A DNA stretch of 64,000 bases from JAFDWI01 sp963764215 (lineage in GTDB: Bacteria > Actinomycetota > Acidimicrobiia > Acidimicrobiales > Iamiaceae): NCBI GenBank assembly GCA_963764215.1, contig CAVXRS010000002.1, forward strand, positions 310,001-374,000, in the 5' to 3' direction. The notes under the pieces are model-generated. The model was not told the DNA's origin. It ran no database searches and was given only the letters and a program-made list of their open reading frames with translations. A program made the translations under genes and the position numbers. Position 1 is the first letter of the stretch, and each line of letters begins with the position of its first letter. Shown piece by piece: positions 1 through 8,504 of this stretch.

Positions 1-1
1 C

Positions 2-313
2 GACGGTCGCCACATCGACGGGGTCATCTCCGAGCGCGACATCGTGCGTCATGTCGCCGAGGGAAACGACCTCGAGGTCTCGGCCCCGGTCAGCAGCGTC
101 ATGAGCACCGACGTGCGGACCTGCGCGCCCACCGACCGGGTCGAGTCGCTCATGGTGCTCATGACCGAGCGGCGCATCCGCCACCTGCCGGTTCGTGGTC
201 ACGACGAGGAGCTGTGCGGCATCATCAGCATCGGCGACGTGGTCAAGACCCGGGTCAACGAGCTCGAGGCCGAGCACGACCAACTCGTGGAGTACGTCCG
301 CAGCGGTCAGTGA
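2..313 (+). CDS. CBS-domain protein, 3' part only
   Basis: The reading frame is open from the first bases of the window, so the 5' end lies outside; the GTG at 44 is internal. The visible 103 residues hold the end of one CBS motif (GVISERDIVRHV) and a complete second one: VMSTDV, then RIRHLPV and GIISIGDVVK. A short charged tail (NELEAEHDQLVEYVRSGQ) follows. This is the usual layout of small two-CBS proteins of about 140 residues, which bind adenine nucleotides and act as energy-sensing or signalling modules. No partner domain is visible, so a role cannot be assigned. It converges on pabC with a 19-base gap. Confidence 0.85.
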   Translation, partial: DGRHIDGVISERDIVRHVAEGNDLEVSAPVSSVMSTDVRTCAPTDRVESLMVLMTERRIRHLPVRGHDEELCGIISIGDVVKTRVNELEAEHDQLVEYVRSGQ

Positions 314-332
314 ACCAGCGCAGCGGCGAAGC

Positions 333-1151
333 TCACGGATCGTCGTCGCGTTGCACCAACGCGTCGAACGCCTCGGCCGCGGCCCGGGTCAGGGGGCCGG
401 GTGGTGCGGGGAGCGCTCGGTCGTCGATGACGGCGAGCGGGTGCACGTCGCGGGTCGACGAGGTCAGGAACGCTTCGCTCGTCGCGGCCAGATCCCCCGC
501 GTCGAGGTGGTCACACACGTCCACGTCGACCAGCTCACCGACCAGCTCCGCGGTCACCCCTGCGAGACAGCCGTTGGCCGGCGCCGGTGTGCACAGCCGC
601 CCGTCGACCTCGACGAACACGTTGCTGGCGGTTCCCTCCGAGAGGAATCCGCGGGTGTCGAACAACAGCGCCTCGTCCGCGCCGTGGTCCAGCGCGAACC
701 GCCGGGCGGCGAGATTCTCGGCATACGACGTCGTCTTGGCCCCGGCCAGCGCACTCCGCTCGTTGCGAACCCACGGGGACGTCACCGCGCGGGCGACCGC
801 CGGCCAATCTCGGCGCTGCTCGGTGTGAACGATCGTGGTCGGCGAGTCGTTCGCCGCCCGCCCGGCCAGCACGGTGATGCGGATCTTCGTCGCGCCCGAA
901 TCCCTCTCGAGGACCTGATCCAACGCGTCTGCCATCGTCGAGCGATCGGGAGGTGCCAGACCCACGATCTCGGCGCTCCGGCACAGGCGGATCAGGTGCC
1001 GGGTACGCGCGAAGGCCCGGCCACGCACCACCTGCATCGACTCGAACACGCCCCGGCCTGCCTGCACGCCGTCACCGAGCGCACCGACCACCGCTTGGTC
1101 CTCGGGCAGGAGTCGGCCGTTCACCCACACGTCGGTCACGAACCCCATCAT
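333..1151 (-). CDS. pabC: Aminodeoxychorismate lyase / class IV aminotransferase
   Basis: A 272-residue fold-type IV PLP enzyme. Near the N-terminus it has the GDGVQAGRGVFESM segment typical of the BCAT/DAAT/ADCL family. The putative PLP lysine lies in GAKTTSYAENL, and the cofactor-binding glutamate in FLSEGTASNVFV. The start overlaps the stop of the upstream gene (ATG-ATG over TGA near 1148-1151), which shows translational coupling to pabB. That context is the main reason for choosing 4-amino-4-deoxychorismate lyase (pyruvate release to give p-aminobenzoate) over a D-amino-acid or branched-chain transaminase. Either adjacent ATG could be the start. A longer open frame upstream only shadows pabB. 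Confidence 0.82.
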   Translation of the reverse strand: MMGFVTDVWVNGRLLPEDQAVVGALGDGVQAGRGVFESMQVVRGRAFARTRHLIRLCRSAEIVGLAPPDRSTMADALDQVLERDSGATKIRITVLAGRAANDSPTTIVHTEQRRDWPAVARAVTSPWVRNERSALAGAKTTSYAENLAARRFALDHGADEALLFDTRGFLSEGTASNVFVEVDGRLCTPAPANGCLAGVTAELVGELVDVDVCDHLDAGDLAATSEAFLTSSTRDVHPLAVIDDRALPAPPGPLTRAAAEAFDALVQRDDDP

Positions 1152-2170
1152 CGCCCGACAGCCGCCGCGACCGCCAACAGGTTCGCCGCCTTCAGTTCGG
1201 TCTCGGTCCATTCGCCGTCCGGGTCGGATCCCCAGGTGATGGCCCCGCCGGTACCGAAACACAGCTCTCCCTCGGCGAACCAGAACGTCCGGATGGTCAC
1301 GGCGAGGTCGCCCAGTCCCCGGTCGGCATCGATCCAGCCGAGCGCCCCGCAGTACGGGCCCCGCGCCACCGGCTCGAGCGCGGCGATCCGGGTCAGCGCT
1401 GCGAGCTTGGGCGCACCGGTGACCGAACCGGGCGGAAAGGTGGCGTCGATCAGCTCGGGCCAACCGACATCGGCGCGCAGGACCCCGGTCACCGTGGACA
1501 CCAGGTGCGCCAGCCCCGGGTGGCGCTCCACCGAACAGAGCGCCGGGACCTCGACCGAACCCCACTCGCAGACCCGGCCCAGGTCGTTGCGGACCAGGTC
1601 GGTGATCATCACGTTCTCCGCCCGGTCCTTGTCGAGGAATCCCGCGGGATCAGCGGCCGTGCCCTTGATGGGCGACGACCACACCGCCCGTCCCTGTCGG
1701 GCCAGGAACCGCTCGGGCGACGCGGAGGCGACGGCGACCCCGGCATCGGGAAGTGACAGCACCGCGGCGTGCGGTGCGGGATTGCCCCGATCGAGCGCCG
1801 CGAAGAGCGAGAGCAGGTCCGCGCCCTTCGGCAGTGCCGTGTGCAGACGTCGCGTCAGGTTCACCTGGTACACCTCACCGGCTGCGATCTGGTCGCGGAT
1901 CGATCGAACTCCCGCGGCGAATGCGGCCGCGTCGAGGGACGAGACCCAATGGGCGTGTCCACCCAGGCCCGGCCAGCGACGGGCCGATCGCGCCACCCAC
2001 GGCCGCCGGGTCGCGAAGCGGGCACAGCAGGGCACGTCGTCGAAGGGGAGCAGTACCGCCCAGGTGCCACACGAATCGAGCGCCGCGAGGTCCGACGTCT
2101 GGTCGATCAGATCGGTCAGGACCTGCCCGCCCATCACCGCGATCGGAGCCGGGGTCTCGGGTGCCGCCAC
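1148..2170 (-). CDS. pabB: Aminodeoxychorismate synthase component I
   Basis: A 340-residue chorismate-binding enzyme that aminates chorismate to 4-amino-4-deoxychorismate in folate synthesis. The conserved core is complete: GEVYQVNLTRR, then PIKGT, whose lysine is the PabB hallmark (TrpE has PIAGT), then ENVMITDLVRNDLGRV, the FPPGSVTGAPK block and the C-terminal FGTGGAITW. It is shorter than Escherichia coli PabB (about 450 residues) because most of the N-terminal tryptophan-binding-type domain is reduced, as in several actinobacterial versions. Start is GTG. It is the first gene of a pabB-pabC pair, and no glutamine amidotransferase (PabA) lies nearby. It diverges from the hydrolase at 2250 with 79 bases between. 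Confidence 0.88.
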   Translation of the reverse strand: MAAPETPAPIAVMGGQVLTDLIDQTSDLAALDSCGTWAVLLPFDDVPCCARFATRRPWVARSARRWPGLGGHAHWVSSLDAAAFAAGVRSIRDQIAAGEVYQVNLTRRLHTALPKGADLLSLFAALDRGNPAPHAAVLSLPDAGVAVASASPERFLARQGRAVWSSPIKGTAADPAGFLDKDRAENVMITDLVRNDLGRVCEWGSVEVPALCSVERHPGLAHLVSTVTGVLRADVGWPELIDATFPPGSVTGAPKLAALTRIAALEPVARGPYCGALGWIDADRGLGDLAVTIRTFWFAEGELCFGTGGAITWGSDPDGEWTETELKAANLLAVAAAVGR

Positions 2171-2249
2171 GGCGGGGAGATCCTAGGAGCCCAGGATCGA
2201 CCACGGGCCACCGGTTCGTCCATCGCCGATATGGCAGGCTGACCGGATC

Positions 2250-3116
2250 ATGGATGCACCGACGCGGGTCACGGAGTTCACCAACGACGGCCTCACCTTC
2301 CGGGTCACCGATCAGGGACCTGTCGACGGGGAGCCGGTCGTGTGCCTGCACGGGTTTCCCCAGCCGGCGAGCTCCTGGTCACAGGTGGCCGGGCAGCTGG
2401 CCGCGGCCGGGTACCGGGTCCTGGCGCCCGACCAGCGGGGCTACTCCCCCGACGCGCGACCGCCGGGCCGACGCGACTACGCCATCGACAAACTGGCCGG
2501 CGACGTCGTGGCCCTGCTCGATGCCGCCGGGGTGGACCGCGCCCACGTGGTCGGCCACGACTGGGGAGGGGGCGTGGCCTGGGCACTGGCCGCGTTGCAT
2601 CCGGACCGAGTGGCCACCCTGAGCGTGATTTCCACGCCACACCCCGGTGCGATGCGCCAGGCGATGCTCCACAGCACCCAGGGGCTGCACTCGTGGTACA
2701 TGCTGGCCTTCCAGATTCCGGCCCTGCCCGAATGGTTGATCGCCAGGAGCGGCGCCGAGCGGATCCGCACGGGCCTGGTCTCCGACGGTCTCGGTGCGGA
2801 CGCGGCGGCCGCTGCCACCGCGCTGCTCTGCGACCGCGAGGCCGCTCGGGCGATGATCAACTGGTATCGGGCTCTGCCCTTCAGCGCCAAGGTCCCCATC
2901 GGCGCGATCGACGTGCCCACCACCTACATCTGGAGCGACCACGATCGCTATCTCGGACGCTACGCCGCCGAGCACACCTCAGACTGGGTGACCGGCCCCT
3001 ACCGGTTCGTCGAGATCCCGGGCGGGACCCACTGGTTGCCCGACACCCACCCGAGCCAGATCACCGACGCAGTGCGCCGGCTCGCCGAGGAGACCGCCGC
3101 GGGCGCCACCGACTGA
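2250..3116 (+). CDS. Alpha/beta hydrolase, epoxide-hydrolase-like
   Basis: A 288-residue alpha/beta-hydrolase fold protein. Visible elements are the oxyanion motif HGFP (about residues 34-37), the nucleophile elbow HDWGGG with aspartate as nucleophile, an acid residue in WSDHDRY, and the catalytic histidine in GGTHWLP near the end. An Asp nucleophile with HDWGG is typical of soluble epoxide hydrolases and haloalkane dehalogenases; the lid tyrosines needed to separate these cannot be assigned by eye. It is followed after 25 bases by an enoyl-CoA hydratase and then an acyl-CoA ligase on the same strand, so a role in degrading a hydrophobic substrate is plausible. It contains no signal peptide, so it should be cytoplasmic. 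Confidence 0.8.
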   Translation: MDAPTRVTEFTNDGLTFRVTDQGPVDGEPVVCLHGFPQPASSWSQVAGQLAAAGYRVLAPDQRGYSPDARPPGRRDYAIDKLAGDVVALLDAAGVDRAHVVGHDWGGGVAWALAALHPDRVATLSVISTPHPGAMRQAMLHSTQGLHSWYMLAFQIPALPEWLIARSGAERIRTGLVSDGLGADAAAAATALLCDREAARAMINWYRALPFSAKVPIGAIDVPTTYIWSDHDRYLGRYAAEHTSDWVTGPYRFVEIPGGTHWLPDTHPSQITDAVRRLAEETAAGATD

Positions 3117-3141
3117 TCCGGGTCGGCTACCGTGCCGGTCG

Positions 3142-3948
3142 ATGAGCGACCGGACGTATCAGACGATCATCTGGGACCAGGAGGACGCGGTCGGCCGGGT
3201 CACCCTCGATCGCCCCGATCGTCACAATGCGTTCGACAAGGTCATGTGCGACGAGCTCGCCGATCTGTGGGGCGAGCTGCGGCACGACGACACGGTGTCG
3301 GTGGTGGTGCTCACCGGGAGTGGCGACAAGGCCTTCTGCACGGGGATCGACCGGGACTTCGTGCCCGCCGAAGGCGGCGTCGACTACGACTTCTCCCCGT
3401 TCACCTACGACGACCCGGGCAAGCTGCTCGGCCCCCGGGCGAACGAGCTGTGGAAACCGGTCATCGGCGCGGTGAACGGCATGGCCTGCGGCGGGGCCTT
3501 CTATCTGCTCGGCGAATGCGACTTTCTCATCGCAGCCGAACATGCGACCTTCTTCGACCCCCACGTCACCTACGGGATGCCCGCGGTGTTCGAACCGATG
3601 GCCATGCTGCGCCGCATGCCCTTCGGTGAGGTGATGCGCATGACCCTCACCGGGAATCACGAACGGCTCAGCGCGTCTCGCGCGTTCGAAACCGGCCTCG
3701 TCTCCGAAGTGGTGCCGGCAACGGAGCTGGCCGATGCGGCGATGCGGGTCGCGGCGTCCATCGCCTCCCAACCGTTGGAACCGCTCATGGCGACGGTCCG
3801 CGCCTTGTGGGCCGCCCGCGAGGTGCCACCCTCGGTCGCGGTGTCGCTCGGAAACAGCCTGCTGAATCTGGGGATGAGCGAGCAGTCCCTCGACGAGGGA
3901 TCCAAGGTGTTCTCCTCGGGTCGCCGTATCGAACCCCGCATCCGCTAG
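3142..3948 (+). CDS. Enoyl-CoA hydratase/isomerase family protein
   Basis: A 268-residue crotonase-fold protein. It has GRVTLDRPDRHNAF at the N-terminus, the CoA/oxyanion segment FCTGIDRDF, and the second oxyanion block NGMACGGAFYLLGECDF. The position often holding catalytic glutamate (GMPAVFEPM) has a different arrangement from mitochondrial crotonase, so hydratase, isomerase or another crotonase reaction is possible. It sits between an alpha/beta hydrolase and an acyl-CoA ligase that starts at the base after its stop, so the three are probably co-transcribed. Cytoplasmic beta-oxidation-type function is inferred. Confidence 0.85.
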   Translation: MSDRTYQTIIWDQEDAVGRVTLDRPDRHNAFDKVMCDELADLWGELRHDDTVSVVVLTGSGDKAFCTGIDRDFVPAEGGVDYDFSPFTYDDPGKLLGPRANELWKPVIGAVNGMACGGAFYLLGECDFLIAAEHATFFDPHVTYGMPAVFEPMAMLRRMPFGEVMRMTLTGNHERLSASRAFETGLVSEVVPATELADAAMRVAASIASQPLEPLMATVRALWAAREVPPSVAVSLGNSLLNLGMSEQSLDEGSKVFSSGRRIEPRIR

Positions 3949-5475
3949 GTGCTGGGAGAAGTCGTCGCCGAGGCGGCCCGACGCTTCGGCGACCGGCCCG
4001 CGCTGACCACTCCGGCGGGATGGTCGCTCACCTACGCCGAGCTCGACCACCTCGCCGACGAGGCCGCGGCCGGACTCGCCCGCCGCGGGGTCGCGGCCGG
4101 CGACGTGGTCGCCCTCGTCCTGCCCTCGGGGTGTGCCTATGCCGTGGCGTACGTCGCCCTGGCACGCCTGGGCGCCATCACGGTCGGAATCAACCCGGTG
4201 CTCGCCCCGACCGAACGCGTGGTGGCCTGCGACCTGGTCGGGCCGAAGCTGATCGTGGCGACCGAAGAGCTCGCCGCCGGGTTGCCGGACGATCGGACCG
4301 AGGTGGTCGAGGTCGCGACCAGTCCTGACCACGTGCTGACGACCCTGCGGGTCGACGGACCTGCCCCCGCACCGCCACCGGAGGACCCCGACCGTGCGGT
4401 GGCCATCGTGCTGACCTCGGGGACGACCGGTCGGCCGAAAGGCGCGGTGTTCTGCAACCGGCATCTCGCCGCGGTGACGCGCTACGACCTCGGCCGGGAC
4501 GGACTGGACCGTTGGGGTGGCGGCAACGCGATGTTGGCCGGCACGCAGTTCGCCCACGTGGGGTTCATGACCAAGTTCGCCTGGTATGTCCGGACCGGCG
4601 CGACCCTGATGTTGCTGGACCGTTGGCGCGCCGCGGACGTCCTCGACATCGTGGAGGCCACGCGCATGCCCGTGATCGGTGGGGTCGCCCCGCAGGTGGC
4701 GCTCATGCTGCAGGACCGGCGCTTCGACCAGCGGGACCTCTCCGCGGTGCAGGCCCTCATCGTCGGTGGCGCGCCGTCACCCCCGACGTTGGTGACCGAG
4801 GCCCGCCGCCGCTTCGGGGCGGCGTACTCGATCCGCTACTCGTCGACCGAGTCGGGGGGCGTGGGGACGGGTACCGCCCTGGATGCGCCCGACGACGAGG
4901 CACTGCACACCGTCGGGCGGCCCCGACCGGGGATGGGCCTCGCCATCCGGGGTGAGGACGGACGCGACCTGCCCACCGGCGAGGTCGGCGAGGTGTGGCT
5001 GCGGTCGGACGCCGCGATGGATCGCTACTGGGACGACCCGGCTGCAACGGCCGAGGCGCTACGAGACGGGTGGTTGCGCACCGGGGATCTCGGCTCGTTG
5101 GGCGCTGCCGGTTGTCTGACCCTGGTCGGCCGGGACTCGGAGATGTATCTGCGTGGCGGCGAGAACGTCTATCCGGTGCAGGTCGAAACGGTTCTGGCCA
5201 CCCATCCGCGGGTACGCGAGATCGCGGTGGTGCCGCGACCCGACGAGGTCATGGGCAACCGCGGCGTGGCCGTGGTCGTGCCGACCGACCCGGGACATCC
5301 CCCGGCACTGGAGGATCTGCGTTCGTTCGCAGCCGATGATCTGGCCCGGTACAAACTTCCCGAGGACCTCGTGATCACCGACACCCTCCCCCTGACCCCC
5401 GGTCACAAACTCGACCGTCACGCGTTGCGCCGCCGCCTCACCGGGCACGACGGGCCATCCGATTCCGAATCCTGA
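3949..5475 (+). CDS. AMP-dependent acyl-CoA synthetase
   Basis: A 508-residue member of the ANL adenylate-forming superfamily. The P-loop-like motif is LTSGTTGRPKGAVF (about residues 156-169), followed by the YSSTESGG block, the hinge region WLRTGDLG and the C-terminal LRGGENVYP; a catalytic lysine is expected in the final PLTPGHKLDR segment. It activates a carboxylic acid with ATP to the acyl-AMP and then the CoA thioester. The GTG start directly abuts the TAG stop of the upstream enoyl-CoA hydratase, which indicates tight coupling. Substrate cannot be read from sequence; medium/long-chain or aromatic acids are both possible. Confidence 0.88.
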   Translation: MLGEVVAEAARRFGDRPALTTPAGWSLTYAELDHLADEAAAGLARRGVAAGDVVALVLPSGCAYAVAYVALARLGAITVGINPVLAPTERVVACDLVGPKLIVATEELAAGLPDDRTEVVEVATSPDHVLTTLRVDGPAPAPPPEDPDRAVAIVLTSGTTGRPKGAVFCNRHLAAVTRYDLGRDGLDRWGGGNAMLAGTQFAHVGFMTKFAWYVRTGATLMLLDRWRAADVLDIVEATRMPVIGGVAPQVALMLQDRRFDQRDLSAVQALIVGGAPSPPTLVTEARRRFGAAYSIRYSSTESGGVGTGTALDAPDDEALHTVGRPRPGMGLAIRGEDGRDLPTGEVGEVWLRSDAAMDRYWDDPAATAEALRDGWLRTGDLGSLGAAGCLTLVGRDSEMYLRGGENVYPVQVETVLATHPRVREIAVVPRPDEVMGNRGVAVVVPTDPGHPPALEDLRSFAADDLARYKLPEDLVITDTLPLTPGHKLDRHALRRRLTGHDGPSDSES

Positions 5476-5477
5476 AC

Positions 5478-5496
5478 CGGCGCGGCACCCGCGCCG
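5478..5496 (+). terminator. Perfect GC hairpin just after the ligase stop
   Basis: CGGCGCGG-CAC-CCGCGCCG, an 8-base perfect stem with a 3-base loop, begins three bases after the ligase stop. No T-tract follows, so it is at best a weak or L-shaped actinobacterial terminator or an mRNA 3'-end stabiliser. Confidence 0.35.
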
Positions 5497-5610
5497 AGGT
5501 CCCGGCTGCGAGGTCGTGCGTGCCAGCTGCGTGCGGTAGGGTGTGCGTGGCGGTGACCGACGGCAGACGCGGGCACCCGGTCAAGGCGAACTCCATCAGG
5601 AGGAGAAAAC

Positions 5611-6153
5611 ATGAAGGTACGTCGGATTTGCGCGGTATGCAGCGCGGGGCTCCTCGTCGTTGCGTTCACCGGCTGCGGCAAGGTCGCCGACAAGGTGGCC
5701 AAGAAGGGTGTCGAGAAGAGCATCGAGCACTCGACAGGCGGAAGTGTCGATGTCAATTCCAATGGAAACGGCTTCAGCATCAAGGACAAGAACGGGAACG
5801 AGTACTCGGCCGGGCAGGCCAACTCGCTCCCCCAAGGGTGGCCCAAGGCGATCCTGCCGGTCCCCGACGGCTTCAAGATCGTCAGCTCGACGAAGTTGAA
5901 GCAGAGCGACGGCATGAGCCGGAGCGTCTCCGCGCAGGGTAAGGGTGATCCCGAGAAGATCATCGCCAGCTACAAGAAGGGTCTCACGTCGGCCGGGTAC
6001 GAGATCCAGACCGAATCCCAGATCGGCGGGATGAACAGCATCGCCGCCAAGAAGGGCAACACGAATGTCAGCGTCGGCACCGTCGGAGACTCGGGCTCGT
6101 CCGATCTCACCGTCACCATGAACGTCGTCGAGTCGGCCAACAGTTCGAACTGA
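5611..6153 (+). CDS. Secreted lipoprotein of unknown function
   Basis: A 180-residue protein with a short charged N-terminus (MKVRR), a hydrophobic stretch and a lipobox ending FTGC at about residue 21, so it should be a diacylated, membrane-anchored lipoprotein. A strong ribosome binding site (AGGAGGAG, 5598-5605) sits six bases before the ATG and fixes the start. The mature region is rich in Lys, Ser, Gly and Asn. It carries a segment GWPKAILPVPDGFKIV followed by an alternating alpha/beta pattern (ISYKKGL-type helix, then strands), as seen in actinobacterial lipoproteins of unknown role. I do not recognise a named family. It converges on the secreted protein at 6270, with a hairpin between them. 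Confidence 0.8.
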   Translation: MKVRRICAVCSAGLLVVAFTGCGKVADKVAKKGVEKSIEHSTGGSVDVNSNGNGFSIKDKNGNEYSAGQANSLPQGWPKAILPVPDGFKIVSSTKLKQSDGMSRSVSAQGKGDPEKIIASYKKGLTSAGYEIQTESQIGGMNSIAAKKGNTNVSVGTVGDSGSSDLTVTMNVVESANSSN

Positions 6154-6190
6154 TCCGCTCGCTCGGGCGACGTGACCCGGTGACCAGCAC

Positions 6191-6242
6191 GAAGACCGAT
6201 GGGACGACCGAGCCCTCCAATCTCGGGGTCCCACCGGTCTTC
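6191..6242. terminator. Bidirectional hairpin terminator between convergent genes
   Basis: A 21-22 base stem: GAAGACCGATGGGAC..CCGAG pairs with CTCGG..GTCCCACCGGTCTTC around a nine-base loop, with one A/G difference and one bulge. It lies between the convergent lipoprotein gene (ends 6153) and the secreted-protein gene (ends 6270), and it presents a pyrimidine-rich tail (TCTTC/TCTTC) on both strands. It is a good candidate for transcription termination in both directions. Confidence 0.7.
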
Positions 6243-6269
6243 TTCGCGCCGGTCGTGATCAGGTCGTGA

Positions 6270-6896
6270 TCAGGTCGCCGGCGCGAAGGTCGCGGTGAAG
6301 GTGTTGCCGCCGCCGGGGATGATCAGGTTCATCAACGGCGTGGCGAAGCCGCAGTGCTTCAACTTGGGCAACGTGTAGGTCGAACTGAACGTCTGGGATC
6401 CGGTCAGGCTCACCGGTCCGCTCATCGACACGTTGATCGGCTGGGTGCCCTGACACGAGTTGCCCACGATGTTCCACCAGGGCAGGAACGACAACGTCGC
6501 GCTCTTGATCGAGAAGTTGAACGACGAGTTCACCGTGACCTGCATCGTCGAAAGGTCGACGTGGCCGGTGATCGGACCGTTCTCCGTCATTGCGAAGGTC
6601 GCGGTCGCGACCGGCACCCCGAACAGCTTGATGGTCTTGGCTGCCGGCGGCAGGTTCAGATTCCCGGTGAGGTCACCGGTCGCCAGGTCGATCTCGCCGT
6701 CGAAGGTCCCCGCGGGGATCTGAACGTCCATGTTCAACGACTTGATGTGGGTCGAAGCCTGGACCGTCCAGTGGATCGGAAGGGTCGATGCCGCTGTGGC
6801 CGGCGCCGCCGAGGCCGAGAAGGCCGCGACGGTCAGTACCAGTGCGCTCAGCGCGGTCATGACCGAAACCGGTGCGCGTCGAAGGGAACGTTGCAT
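6270..6896 (-). CDS. Secreted protein of unknown function
   Basis: A 208-residue protein with a classical signal peptide: basic MQRSLRR, a hydrophobic core (VMTALSALVLTVAAF), and Ala-X-Ala cleavage near SAAPATAAS (about residue 36). The mature part is beta-rich, with repeated short strands (GEIDLATGDLTGNLNL, GHVDLSTMQVTV, GPVSLTGSQTF) and two cysteines (NSCQGT and KHCGF) that may form a disulfide. Such patterns suggest a lipid- or ligand-binding beta-barrel or clam fold, but I do not recognise a family. AAGGAG nine bases upstream supports the ATG start. Its upstream region (6897-7171, shared with the divergent acyl-CoA operon) is unusually AT-rich around 6990-7030 and has a TTGACA-like box on the minus strand at 6975-6980. 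Confidence 0.75.
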   Translation of the reverse strand: MQRSLRRAPVSVMTALSALVLTVAAFSASAAPATAASTLPIHWTVQASTHIKSLNMDVQIPAGTFDGEIDLATGDLTGNLNLPPAAKTIKLFGVPVATATFAMTENGPITGHVDLSTMQVTVNSSFNFSIKSATLSFLPWWNIVGNSCQGTQPINVSMSGPVSLTGSQTFSSTYTLPKLKHCGFATPLMNLIIPGGGNTFTATFAPAT

Positions 6897-7171
6897 GAAG
6901 GACTACTCCTTGATGTACCACCGCCCGAGCCGGACTTTCCGACCGACGGGCACGATCGCGCCAGGTGTGACCGTTGTCAACCCCTTCGGAGAGTATTATT
7001 TTCTCACGCTACGTACGGTAATGATTTCGGTACGGAACGGGGCCGGAAGACGAACTTTCCCTCACGATTTGCAGGGTTTCCGGGCCATGATCCGGCTCCT
7101 GCCGGCCCCGACCCGAGCTGCCGGACCTCTCGGCGGTCTCGCCCGGATTCGACGATTCGCCGACGGCGGAG

Positions 7172-7215
7172 CTGACACGACGGTCTCGGTACGCTAGTTT
7201 CTGACGGGTCGTCAG
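7172..7215 (+). promoter_or_regulatory. Promoter with operator CTGACG-N3-CGTCAG
   Basis: A sigma70-like promoter can be read: CTGACA (7172-7177), a 17-base spacer, and TAGTTT (7195-7200). It is immediately followed by the perfect palindrome CTGACG-GGT-CGTCAG (7201-7215), which would cover the predicted transcription start. The same operator occurs before the genes at 17363 and 30792. A ribosome binding site GGAG (7251-7254) then precedes the GTG at 7260. A TetR-family repressor is the usual reader of such short palindromes in fatty-acid catabolism, but none is encoded in the window. Confidence 0.6.
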
Positions 7216-7259
7216 ATTTTGGACGACGGGCACGACCCACCCACGATCCAGGAGCAGCG

Positions 7260-8478
7260 GTGAACTTCGACTTCTCCCCCGAACAACTCGCTTTCGTCGA
7301 CGAGGTCGAGGCGTTCCTCGACGCCAACGACGACCCCGACGTCTTCGACGTCACCCGGGAGAACATGGCCCAGATCGTCGACACCCCCAAACGTCGCGCG
7401 TTCATGGCCAAGCTCGGCGAGAAGGGGTGGCTGGGGATGACCTGGCCCACCGAGTACGGCGGCACCGACGGCGAAGGGGTCTACGAGTACCTGCTGAACG
7501 AGGCCCTCGCGCGACGGGGCGGCCCTCAGATCGGCAAAGGCGTCGGCATCGTGGGCAAGACCATCATCCACGAGGGCTCCGAAGGCCTCAAGGCCGAGTT
7601 CCTCCCCAAGATCCTGCGCAACGAGATCGAGTTCGCCGTCGGCTACTCCGAACCGAACGCCGGATCGGACGCCGCGTCGATGAAGCTCAAGGCCGAACGC
7701 CACACCTCCGACGGTGTCGAGGGTTGGTTGCTGAACGGCCAGAAGACCTGGACCACTTCGGCCCATTTCGCCGAGTGGTACTGGCTGGGCACCCGCACCG
7801 ACCCGAACGACAAGCACCACGGCATCACCTTGATGCTCGTGCCCCTCGACCAGCCCGGGATCACCATCAAGGGCATCTGGACGATGGGCGACGAGCGCAC
7901 GAACGAGGTCTTCCTGGACGACGTGTTCGTCCCCGATTCCCACGTGGTCGGCGAGGTCAACCGGGGCTTCCAGTACATCTCCCAGGCACTCGACCTCGAG
8001 CGCTTCACGATGTTCACGTTCTCTCCCATGCAACAGCGCCTCGAGGTCCTCACCGACTACGTGCGCTCGACGACCCGCGACGGCGAACCGCTCGCGGCCG
8101 ACCCGGTCGTGCGCCAACGCATGGCCCAGCTGCACACCGACGCCGAGGTCGCCCGGGTGATGGGATTGAAGGTCGTGGACGCGTCGACGAAGGGCGAAGC
8201 GGCCAACCGGGCCGGCGGCCATGTACCGCCCCCCACGGTCGAGGCATCCGAGTACAAGTTGTTCGCCACCGAATTCTCCCAACGGCTCGCCAACGCCTCG
8301 ATGGACATCGGCGGACCGGGCAGCCAACTGCGGGTCAAGACGCCGGACAGCGCCGATGGAGGGCCGCGCCGAATCGACGTATCGCTACACGGTGATCGAC
8401 ACGATCGGCGGCGGGGCTTCGGAGATCCAGCGCAACATCATCGACCGCCGCGGCCTCGGCCTGCCGAAGAACTTCTGA
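7260..8478 (+). CDS. Acyl-CoA dehydrogenase, broken by one extra base
   Basis: An FAD-dependent acyl-CoA dehydrogenase of about 405 residues. N-terminal helical part MNFDFSPEQLAFVDEVEAF, FAD/substrate loop GYSEPNAGSDAA, TTSAHFAEW, and the C-terminal signature VIDTIGGGASEIQRNII. The frame is continuous from the GTG at 7260 to about 8348. The family-typical continuation (PMEGRAESTYRYT... to GLGLPKNF and a TGA at 8476) lies in the next frame. Dropping one base, for example the A at 8349, restores TPDAPMEGR exactly as expected for this family. As written, the first frame instead runs on into the downstream CoA-transferase, giving a 799-residue apparent fusion with about 50 nonsense residues between. 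A single-base indel is more likely than a true fusion. Confidence 0.85.
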
Positions 8479-8504
8479 GCCGGCAGCCATCCGTGTCCAC
8501 TGCG

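Noticed and set aside
333..1565. A 410-residue open frame covering pabC and part of pabB.
   Set aside because: Its first 137 residues are Arg/Gly-rich out-of-frame sequence over the intact pabB gene; pabC starts at about 1151.
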